From Bolinopsis microptera (Eukaryota; Ctenophora; Tentaculata; Lobata; Bolinopsidae), in NCBI RefSeq assembly GCF_026151205.1, contig NC_087074.1, forward strand, positions 9,829,226 to 9,893,225: DNA of 64,000 nt, read 5' to 3'. Of this stretch, positions 9,551 through 21,500 are shown in pieces (position 1 is the first letter of the stretch; every line of letters starts with the position of its first letter). The position numbers and the translations under genes are program-made. The notes under the pieces were generated by a model, which had not been told where the DNA came from, did not search any database, and was given only the letters and a program-made list of their open reading frames with translations.

Positions 9551-12500
9551 CTGCAAAATAAAACACGTTCACTAATACATTGTAATACTTAGCTTGTTAT
9601 GATTTTTGAATGATTAATAACTTTAAAATTCAGAGCTGGGCTCTAATTTAAGTAACTAAGCAAAGTCTAACGAAATTTTCAAACATTATCGGTTAGGGCA
9701 TGTTTATGAAGCCTCTCAAAAAAAACTCTCGAATTCCATACCCTGAGAGCCATGTCAGCGTAAGGGTCGCTCCTGTTTATGATAGTGTCCTTGTTGACCC
9801 AGTAATCGCCCATAGGCTGCTGAGGAATAAGGGCATCTGCTGTTATCTGAGTAGCTATCTCTTTGCTGATAACAAACGATTTGGACTTAGGTTTTGGCTT
9901 GTTCTTGGGGGTGATTGGGGGCAAGAATGGACTCTCATCGTCACTTTTATCCTGACCTGAAGTTACATAGAAATTTATAGGAGTTGGTTAAGCTGATAAT
10001 ATAAGTCATAATTTCTAGATTTATATGAATTGAATCAGACGAGTTAGTATTATATGGAATCTGGGTAATAGTAACTCACCTCTGTCGAACATGGCAGATG
10101 CTGATGCTTCTGAAAAAATGAATATGTTAACTTATTATGTTTTTATGTTATACTTAATTAGTTATGTTTTTAAAAATGTTTAATTCCTGTTTTAATTCTT
10201 ATTAAAATGAGTTTACTTTCTATTATCGTGTATAAAAGGAATAAACAAAACGTTAAATTATGGGGATTGAGTGGCAGAAATTGTAGATGAATTGAAACAT
10301 CGAGCTTACTTTTGGCGGTGGTGACGTGACTTCTGTCAAGATTCCAGTTCAAGTCAGCTTCCAGGCTAACTGAAAGAAAACAAGGTGAGAAATGATTGCA
10401 ATTTCTAAAATATATTCAAAGATGGAAAATATTTAATTTAAAACTTAGCAGATAAGCAATGTGATCATTGAGACTATAACAGTCTACAGTATGATAAACG
10501 TGAAACTAAGATATGTCTTGCAGCGTTATTTTCAGCTGATGCCGTTTTTGAAATTGGATCAATGATACTAAGTTAACTTTGTGAAAGCAGCAAAGATTTA
10601 AGATAAAAGAAGACGGGTAATATTATATGGAGCTACCTTCTGATTCCTCGGGAGAATGCCTCACTCCTGATTTCTTGCTTTTAACAGAATCTGTAATTTC
10701 ATGAGTATGATATGTTCCGGAGACAAGACAAGAATAAATGCTGAGACGGCTGATGATGATGCTCTGAGATTTTTAGTCTCCAATTCAAAAAGCTGTTAAG
10801 GGTGCTTTATGACTAAATAAACCCAATTGCATGCAAACAAGCTTTTTTGATTAAAGAATTTGTGAATTTATGATAGAGATACTATCTGGTAGCAACTTTT
10901 TACTACACGAACAGCGGTTAGTACCTGGTGCTGTCAAACGTTCCAGAAAGGAATCAGTGTCCCCAGATATATCAAATGTTACTGATAAAAGTGAAGGAGG
11001 AGGTGATAAGATTTCGTCATCATATTTTATATCACAAGATTTTTAAAATAATGATGATTATATTTCAGATGCTTTGGCAAGGTAGATGACGAACATTCGC
11101 CAACATTCGAGTCAATAAAACAACGATGAGCATGCAAACAGCCATTTAAATACAAGGTTTACGATTACATCACGAGTCAATCAGGATAGGGCTCGCATGT
11201 TTCAGTGCCGATAATAATTATGAATCAGAAATCATGTAAAATATTCTTTCAGGCTGTTAAAAAGAGGCTGTTAAGTTTATATTTTAGTTGTTAAACTGCT
11301 CATATCATTTAGCTTTATATATGAAATGAAATGAAATGAAATGAAATGAAATGAAATGAGGTATTTTATATAGAAATGGTCGTATCAATATGATTGATAT
11401 TTGGTGCCATTGTGCAAGCAGTGCCTGTTATCTTGCAACATGCAACATGCTGCTTAATATACAGGCTGCAGAGTGCAGGATCTCAAGTGCTTGTACCTGC
11501 ACGGGATTGGGCGGCAGATGTACGGGATTGGGCGGCAGATGTACGGGATTGGGCGGCAGATGTACGGGATTGGGCGGCAGATGTACGGGATTGGGCGGCA
11601 GATGTACGGGATTGGGCGGCAGATGTACGGGATTGTGCGGCAGATGTACGGGATTGGGATTGTGCAGCTGATGCGCGAGAATGATCAGCAGCTGATGCAC
11701 GAGATTGGGATTGTGCAGCAGACGAGTGATGATGATCGCTAACAACTGACCTCTTTTCATCTTCTGAAAGTTGTATGGCATGGAACCGACCAGATACGGC
11801 CGGGTTCGTACCCTATATCGGTGGCCTTGATTGGCGAACAACACTGGTTATAACTGATACGGATGAAACTCATGCAGCGTGCAGGCTTAGTCTTATTAGT
11901 CTTATTCATCGATTTTTGATGGACGACAAACGAAGCTTGTTTGTTAGGGAGAGATCACCCAAAAAGAGGATGTTTTTGCGAACGATAAAACTTCGACATA
12001 GCAAGCAAAATGGTTCAGTATGTGCCATGATTCTCAAACATTTTTACATTGATGTCGCAAAGCAAAATTTGTTCTAAAAGGTTGATTAGACCTTTATATC
12101 ATGCACAGAGACAAAACTTCACAAAATTACGTAGAACAATGATAATGATACAAAAATTATTCAGTATATCCGGAGAAAACACATGAATGATTCATGCACA
12201 TTGCACATGTTAGGGTTCAACATTGTTTAATCTTACATCTTGTATAGTTACTAAACGGTCTTATTTTTTAGTGCATGCAACATGCGGAAAATAACGTTAA
12301 ATATTATCGAGCTGCTTTGCTCTTACAAGACGGCAATCAAAAAAGCAACCACTTGCCATTAATCAAAATTTGTATACGAAAACTTATTATTAGTTACGCT
12401 TTAACTCAGTGCTTCAATACTGTACACAATAAAAACTTGCTAATTGCTTCAATGATAGAATTGAGCTGCTGAAATTACCTCGATGTGATGATTTTGACAC

Positions 12501-15500
12501 ACGAGCTGAGAAGCATGATTTGTAAATGAGATTTGTTGGAAAAAGATCAAGCTTTATCTATGGTATAAGCATTTTGAATGGCCTTTCATAATTTACCAAA
12601 TAATTTTATAGCATTTTAAAGAAAATGCTTGGTATAAAGATGGGAAGTGCGAAAAGGTCAGTTTTGCAACCAGGACGCGGTCAAATAGCATAAGCAGGAT
12701 TGTCTAATTTACTAAAGGAATTGAATTGTTCATTGTTCATCTTTCCTACCTGATTGAATTTCTTGGTCGTAGTGGCCGGAAGTTTCACTGTGGCGACTAT
12801 GTCCAGACTTTTTTCCGTCCCCTTGATTGGAAGACGTTTCAAAAGAAAATACTTGGTTAAATGATAAATTATTTTATGATAACATTATATGAGGTATGGA
12901 ATCGTCACTAGCATCAACTGCGGTTCATTTTTTAACAAGAAGACATGCTAGGAATTAGTTACGCGATTATTCTATTATATATACAAAATATTTTAAAAGA
13001 AAGTTGTTTAATGACATATTTAAAGAAAATGCACAGTTTTACGAAAAAGAGTTATATGGTTAAATGATAAAGAATTATACGATACAATTTTATGAAGTGA
13101 GGAAGAGTGAAGCTTCCACCAGGGTTCGTTAATCGAACATAAAACAGACCGGAAAATAAAGCCCCGTTAGAACCGATAATAGTTACTTTTCAATATTTCT
13201 TACCTGAGTGAGGTTCTTGTTCGTTGCGACCAGATTCATTGTGGTGATCGTGTCCTGACTTTGTTCGTTCATCTGAAAATACTAAGGTTTGCAAAGTAAA
13301 AGAATAGAAAATTTGCTTTAAAAAATTTGGCTTTTAGTTGCATTTTCGCAAAAATTCATACTTTTCTTCAAAATGAATAGGCTTCTGAAAAGTGCAAGAT
13401 TTGAAGTAATACAGTTATAAGGCTGAAGGTTAAAAGTGCAAATACATAGTCCGTGGAAATATGAAAGTTGATTTCTTATCCCAAAAACGCGAGACTCTTG
13501 ACGTAATCCCGTAAATACAAATAATGCAGTATCATCTGAATCTAAAAGGCTATAAATATGATTATGCTGGAACAGTTTTATGAACAAGAAAGGAATTTTA
13601 AAACTATGTTAAAGTAACAAATAAGCTGCGTGTACCAGGACTACCATGAATTCTCCCGATCCTCCGGAAGATGTGAGCAAATTGGACGGCTAAATTGAAG
13701 CTATTATTTTTGGCTCAGTAACTGACAATTGCGTATCAGTATTTGGTACCTGAATGTTGTCCGGTAAGCTTGGCGACTCTTGTTGTGACGCCTTGTGCTG
13801 AATGATAAGCAAACATAAATCATAAATGAAAGCGCAGACGATTCAATGATAGCTTTACGACTCATGCATCGTGAGAATACGGCGTTAATCGTGCGATTTA
13901 TCAGCCGTTAGTTTAGATTAGATCGACTTAAGAGCAAGTATACGAAGATTAGTTGGGTCCTTCACATATTATCCCAGTTTTCAGTTTAAAGAATTAAAGG
14001 AATGCACTTCAAAAAGGATTTCCTCATAACATAACCATGCAAGAGGAGAAAGAGGGAGAACGAGAGATTGAGAAGAACATGGCAGGTTTTGTACCTGAGT
14101 AGTTATAATCCTGGTCTGGTTGGCCAGAGGCATCATTATTAACATTGATGGTATGGTCGAATCCATACCTCAATCGCTCTTCTGAGAATTTTTGTTCAGC
14201 TAGCTTTTCCCGATTTAAACTGCTCACAACATATTTTAAATTAAGCATGCAAAAGAAAATTCGAAATTTACATCTCCGTTATACACTATACAGTAGGTGT
14301 ACATCTACTTTCAGTAATTTTGTTGCGAGGACCAGAATTTTCTAGACTTCTTCGCAAAATTTAACAAGGTAAACAAGGCGTAACTTCATAATATTTTCAG
14401 ATATGAAAAATATACAATTTCTTAATGAAAAACAACTAAATTTAATACTTGATAATAAATGCTCACAAATTTGAAATACAATCAAATGTTCATGCAATCT
14501 TTGGAAATTTGATCATTGCATGCTGATGGAAATGTTGCATGCGGCCATCATGCATTGTACCTTCCGAGTTTATGGACATGGCCTCGGCCTCGATATCAGC
14601 CACATAAAATTCCTGGCTTGCTCTTGATTGAGACGCTAAACAAAGGGCCAACCATCAGAAAGAAAGAAGATGAAAGGAAGAACCAAAAGGATCAAATATT
14701 TAATTTTCTTAAGAAATAAGAACGTATTTAATATTTCATCATTGGTGTTGCAAGATGTTCATTTCATTTTTATCCGAAGGTTTTATCAGCTTACAAATGG
14801 GCTTATGAACAGGCAATTCGATTAATTCTACCTTGAGAAGTAGCTGACGGGGCCTTTGAAGTGGCTTTGGAGTCCTTCGCCCGTGAACCATGAGACGCTC
14901 GAGAACTTCTCTGCGCTTTTTCTAAACATGGATTACAAAGCTAAGATCACTTTTGACAATTCATGAGATTCAATGAAAAGAAAAATATTCATGAAATTTG
15001 AATTATAGGATTTAAAGTAAAGAGTTCCCCTTTAATAATCAGCATCACCATCTACCCTACCTAACCCTTTATTTCAAGATATTTATTAAAAACACTATTT
15101 ACTTCAAAATATTTACTAAAACTTCACTTGAACTTACCTCCATGACTATGGGGAGACGATCGAGATTTTCCGGATTTCTCTGATTTCGCGTCAGCCTTTA
15201 TTTGCTCTTTGGTTCTAGTGATATCGTCATCCGATGGTGATTTACGGATTCCGTAGTGTCTTCGAGCTGCTTCTTTCTTCTCTCGGCTTATTTCGTCCTC
15301 AGAATCTTGTTCATCAGCAGATTCAGACTTGTCTTTTCCATATTTGAAACCTCTGTCCAGAGCTTCTTCAACCAGGTGGTTTGGGCTTACCATGTCAATA
15401 CCATCTTCGTCTGAAAAACATTAAAAATCATACTCAGAATTGAAATGGATCTAGACTACGATCCAATGAGGCTGGACAGACAATTCTAAAAACAACTTTT

Positions 15501-18500
15501 GACTAATTTACGGTAAGAATTGATCAACGTACAATGTCGGCCAGCCTTGTTCCTCAACATCTTGTTCTTGATCCTCTCTTCAGTTTCCATACTTCTATTG
15601 GCAACTGGGACGGGGGACTCTAGGTAGTTCCTAGCATCGTTGCCAGCAGGGGTTACCTCAATACCCTAAGGTGAATCACAATTTATCTACCGTGTTGACT
15701 ATTTTAAAATTAGTAAATTGATATCGATTGTTTTTTGTTTTTTAATCTCAAAAGTTTCTTATAAACCATAGGGTGTAGCAGTTAAAAATGCAAAACGAAA
15801 TTTACACCGACTATACCCACACTTACATGGTGAATAGCAACTCCTGATCGTGTCTGAAGTCGCTCCCTGAAGGATACGAGATCCATATCCTGGTCTTTTT
15901 TAACTTCCTGATACTCGTAATCCATCATATCTTCTTCAGCGTAGTCGTAGTAAGACTGCCATCCGGTCTCCCTGAAAGCACCGGAACCACCAATGCCAGC
16001 AAAAGTACCTTTAGTAGAAATCAGAGCAGGGGCTTTGTTGGACGATACGAACTTGCCTCGGCCGAAATTTCGGGTCTCTTTGGAGGCTCGATCGAGGAGA
16101 TCAAATATGTCTTCGGTAGCTGGCTCCATTTCCTCGAGTCCCTTTTTGATGGGTGCTTTAGAATATTCCCTGTTATTGAGCTTCTCTCTGAAGGAAGATT
16201 TGTCGTCCTTCTCAGAGATTTCCTTCTGCTGATTCTTTCTGAAAGAACGGTTGTAAAAGGATTCGTCCACATGCTCTTCCACTGTCTTTAGCTGCTTCTT
16301 CTTGTCGGCTTTTCCTTTTCCTTTGCCTTTACTTACTTTCTTCTTTCCCTTCTCACCTGGTTCAAACTCGACTGACTTTCGCAGCTTCCTTGGCTCAGCT
16401 GAAAATTGTGATGCTTAATATTTATTTTAATAGATAATATTATAAGTCAATTTGTACTTGTCACTGCTTGCGATTAATTGTTTCCCCTTCAATAACAAGA
16501 TTTTATAACTGATAAGATTTAAAACTGATAAGATTTAGCAACTTACGTCCATCAAATCCTTGCCCCTTGATGTCTTGTTCACTGACGTACTCCCGCATAG
16601 GCTCGAAAAACTCCTCCTGTTTGTTCTGCTCCTTCTTGATCTTGTCCATTTTTTCAGCGAATGTGACTACCTTCTGCTCCTTCTTCTCATCGCCTGCCCC
16701 TAGTTTACCCAATGTACGGTAGAACTGCTCTCGTTCAACTAGTCCAGTCTCATCGACCACATTTGTTCTTTCCATGAACAAGTCTGAGAGAGGCAAAAAT
16801 AGAGAATTAAGAATCAAAGATACATGCTCTAACTTGAGCTACAGAACATCATTCTACAACGAACAATGGTTAGGGAAGTGAACGATGATCAGGGTTCTAT
16901 TCTAGATTCAGTTCTTTGGTATGTACTCACTCTTTTCGCTATGGTCTTGTCCGTAGGAGTCTTTCTGTTGTTTGTTTCCCCTAACATCCTTCACATCATA
17001 GTCGCCTCCGTCCGAGAACCGGACATCACCAGGGTGAAGCTGCATTTTCTGCTTCCTAGTTCCCGGCACTGACTCCTGTTAATCACAAGAATGGTCAGGT
17101 AATGATGCCAAGAATTTGGAGTTCTGATAGATTATGGGAATCTGGTAGAATTTTACAATTCGTCTCTGAGATTGAAAAAAAACTGATAGCAGATCCTTGG
17201 GATAACAGAGATTGCCAAATATTTAGCTCCCCAGTGCAGTTTCAACTTACGTGAGTAAGATTGATCATGTGCTCCTGATCAACATGGAGCCAATCCTCTC
17301 TGATATCGAGGAAAGCGTCAGACAGGAAGAGTTTGCTGACTGGAGTTGGAGCAAGAGAGTCTGGGATGGAATCCGGTGTGTCTGGCGGGGAGAAGAGAGG
17401 AGTTGGCAGCCTGAGGATGCGCTGTGTTAGAGGAGAAGAAAATTGAAAGTTAATTTACACATATCATGTAATATGCATTATGCATGTATGAATATTTCTT
17501 GTTATGTATGAATATTTCTTGTTATATATGAATATTTCTTGTTATGTATAATGATAATGATACTGTAACTTATGATTTATCTAAATGAACACGAATAATC
17601 TTAAGCAGGTGTTTAAAAAAATAGTAACGGCGTGCCCCTCGTTATCCGTAGCCAACAGGTTGAATTGATGAAACTAAAAGTAGCTTTCAATTCATATTAT
17701 CTCATTATCTCAGGTACCATATTTTATACAGCTCTCATTTCTCTCTAAAAACATAATCCGCGTGATGATGTTCGTTTTGTATGCTGCTGCAATATCTGCA
17801 GCAAGCCTTATCCTTGGAGACGACTCTGAGCACATCACTCACATTCTCCAGCCGAAACTAACCAAAAGGGAAGGAGACAAGCCCAAATTACATCTGAAAT
17901 TTGCCAAGATATTGATCAAGACCTATCTTCGTACAGGCGACAAGACGTGGTATAAAAGGATCAAGGAACCAGCCCTAAAACATCTGGTCCACACTGCAGT
18001 TCTAGCATTGTGTTACAACGACAAGCCCTTTGACGGGGATGACTTGCAAACTCTTGTCAAGGAATTTCTCTTGGTCGCACGTACATCTCTCGCAAGAAAA
18101 TCTAAGAACTGGGGTGTCGTCTTCAAGAGGTGTTTCAAAGACGCTGTATTGTCAGGAATATTGGAACAGGCTCTGTGTGAAGGCGTCAATCCGCTGGCAC
18201 ACTCCGGAATGTTGGTCAATTTCCTGGATAGGATGTGCCCCGTAGAAATCCCCTACTCCAACCCTACCGAACTCCTCTGGAAACTGGCATGCTATATTCT
18301 GCCGATGATAAACGAAGAAAACGAATTCGGGAAGATGGTCCTCTCCTCTCTGAGTGATAGGTTCTGCGGTAAAGATAGGGAGAAACGGCAATACAGTGTG
18401 AAGAGTTTGATATTCATGATGGATAATGCTATCTGTGAAGATCAGGATAGAGCTCGACATAAAGGGGTGACAAAATTTTTCGTCAAATATTGGTGCTGCT

Positions 18501-21500
18501 TGATTGAAATACTGAATTAGTTTACTCGGAATACACGTTTTATATAGACAAGATATTTATTAATGCGATTAATTTGTTCCGTTAAAGTAGTTTGTAGTTT
18601 TATTTTTGAGATATCTTCCTTTCATTTTTACAATGCCGTTTGTCCGGAAAACACTTAACAGATGAGAAAGAGCATGGGGATTTTTGTGACAGTCCTTATA
18701 TAGAAACGTAGTTCTTATGATGAGAGAATTTAAGGAGCTTTAAAAGCAGGTGTGATTTCATCATTTCGATCATTCTGAAAATCCATTCATTTTGTGAGAA
18801 ACAGTGAGCCATGGATAATGGAAATCTTTGATTTCATCTGCAGGTGTAAAAAGGGATAAATAAATTACGATCTTATAAATAAATGAGGGCCGGTGTATAA
18901 AGCAGCTGGACGCTTGACTATATTCCCCTGTTCCATCTTGAGTCTTGTAATGTAAATTTCAAAGCCAGTTTCTAGAGTTCTCTTTCGTGATGCGGCTATT
19001 AGTGAGAGCTAGTGTTGTGATTCTATCCACGACAATAATTGCTAGTATTTTTAATAATATTGACGAGATCTTACAACGATCAGTAAGTGGGAGAAGTGTA
19101 AATGAAGACTACGATTTGGAGTTCCTAAAGACTTCCTTAAGGGCTTATCTTTGCACTGGTGATAAGCAGTGGTATAAAAAGATAAAAGAACCATTTCTGA
19201 GGCACATGATGCACGTCTCAATAGAGGGAATGTGTAACAAGACTAAGCGACTGAGCGAAGAAACCCTGAAAATCTTCATACATGATCTGCTTAGTGCCCT
19301 GAGAGGATCATCATCCGCTATAGCGGATACAAAAATGAAAAAATGTTTTCACGAAGCTTTGGTTTCCGGATTTATCCGTCAATCTATCTGTGAAGAAAAC
19401 GACACACCGCTATCAAAAGATGGATATTTGGGAAACTTTCTGAACATGATCTGTCCTTACTATTCCAAGAATCATGACCCACAGGAGCTACTAAAGACGG
19501 GATTTTGTATAGTCACGTCAGCTTTTACCGGAGAAAACAGCCTCAGTGATTTATTTCGGAGAATTTTGAGGCAGCTGGCGTGCGCTGAGATGAGAAAAAA
19601 GCGGCAGTTTGATCTGATCAGCATGATTCATACTATGGAAGTTGCTATGTGCAGAGAGGAAGGGATTAAGAGTCGGATAGGAGGAAGTGATGTTCTTTTT
19701 GTCGAATACTGGTGTTGCTTGATTGAAATTGTAAAGTCAGAGAGAGGAGTGTGATCGTGAAACACTTTGTTTTATAAATTACTTATGACTCTAGAATCTA
19801 TATGTTATACTATAATATTGTGTATGAAAACCTTTTGAAAAATTGATTAAGCATTCCCCGAGTTAAATATTTGTTATTCATTAGTATTTTGCTGAGCCTA
19901 CAAAATAACGTCAACATTTTAAATTCAAACCTGTCGTCAAATGGCAATTCCTGCTCTCTGATTGCAGCCATATCCCTGAAAGAGAAGAAGTCTCCTTCCC
20001 TGATATCGGACTGTATCTCCTCCTTGGTATACTTCACATCTTCGTGCTCCAAAAACCTCACTCCGTCAGTTCCGGGCCTGATGGACTTCTTCTGCGATAC
20101 TGTTTTCTTGTCGTCGTTAAACTCAAACAGACTGGCAGACATGCTTAGCTTCTTTTTGCCAGAGTCGGTTGGTTCGTACTCTATACCGACACCTGTGAGG
20201 ACGAGACATTATTGGTTTGACCTTTCAAATTAATTAACACAAATACGACGTATTCTAATTATATATGCTATGAAAATTAACTTCAAAAGTAACGCTTGAA
20301 TTGTTTAAAATACGCACTATGCTCGGTTCTCTTTCGTCGGCCGTGTCCGTCCGCGTCTACAGATGCTGGAGGAGTTGAAGGCTGCTCCGAATCGGAGAAA
20401 TGGCGACCTGGAAATCAAGCAATTGTTTCGTGAGAACTTTATTGAAAAAGTTAGGTTATGGATATTATAGTAATGTACCTGGTGGGGGATATTTAAAACG
20501 TATAAGTGATACGAAAGATTTTATTAGCAGGAGCTTTCAAAATACTTGTGTAAAGCTGTAATGTAAATTATTCTGTATTTGTAACGAATACGCCTCATAA
20601 AAACCTCATATAAGCTTCATAAAAAACGAATGGAACAAAACGAGCAGTTAGTACTCTTAATACGATTAAATTGCTCTTGATCCAATAGTTAGATAGTTGA
20701 AACTGACCAGTAATCTCGTTATGATCAGAGAAGACTCCAGAGAACATATCAACCGGGGTCATATCTCCTCTCTCCTGCTCCATAGCAGCTTTCTTCCACT
20801 CGGTCACTGAAACACAGTGTCAGTGAAGGTCCTGACTCACAACTTTGCTGAAATTGTTATAAACACCAAAAATGTGATAATAAACGGAGTCAGAAAGTGA
20901 GCAACTTACTGTCGTCTTCCTCATCTTCACTCTCTTCCTCATCCTCATCATCCTCCTCTAAAATATCAGGAGTAGCAAGAGGGTCTCCCCACTGGTGAGT
21001 GGCGTGAGGTGGTGGGTACAGGGCTTTGACCAGGGTCTTGTCGTCTACGCTCAGTACGGACTGATGCTGTCTTGGCAGCCATCCCTTAACGTAAGGTCTG
21101 AGGAAGAATTAAGTGAATGTTGGGGTTCACAGGAACGAATATGAATCGTAGCAAAATAAACTGGTTAATTACTTTTTACGGATGGAAACATTGCAAAATA
21201 ATTTTTAAAGGTGATTCTGATTTTCTATCCCGGTTTTGACTCAACTATTTTCAGCTATTGATACTTAGTATTACCAAAATTCTCGCTTATAAAAACCAGC
21301 GTTAAGAACGATAAAACATCGCTTTTCTGTAATGGTGTAATATCAGCTCATATCTGGAGATCATAACTTTTACTTGATAACTATCAGCTCCTAAAGTAGG
21401 TTGCCTGACGTGTTGGAAGGTTCAATCATTTCAGTACTACCAAGAAATACCAATTAAATCCGAATGCAATTAGACATCGGTGAGATATCAGGTTTACAAC

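Larger units (their letters stand above)
9742..20806 (-). other. Exons 9-30 of the death-domain gene: disordered linker
   Basis: Exons: 20708-20806, 20318-20407, 19931-20192, 17251-17410, 16931-17075, 16547-16783, 15827-16398, 15533-15665, 15138-15410, 14832-14921, 14561-14635, 14095-14181, 13750-13797, 13636-13689, 13204-13272, 12750-12821, 11497-11745, 10925-10981, 10637-10690, 10310-10369, 10080-10109 and 9742-9956. The product is rich in K, E, S, D and G with no recognised fold. From exon 17 to exon 29 every exon is bounded by phase-1 introns, so any of them can be skipped without changing frame. The exons at 13204 and 12750 encode related peptides (KSGHDHHNESG and KSGHSRHSETSG). Exon 22 (13636) is the least certain. 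Confidence 0.7.

Noticed and set aside
11390-11844. Open frames with GLGGRCT, RDWAADV, GIGRQMY or PPNPVHL repeats
   Set aside because: They are alternative-frame readings of the 21-bp coding minisatellite. Splice sites and intron phase select the TSAAQSR frame of the death-domain gene instead.
18361-18520. Insulin-like peptide reading of the nested genes, based on the CC pair and dibasic site
   Set aside because: The spacing of the remaining cysteines does not fit insulin A and B chains, and no B-chain-like segment follows the signal peptide.
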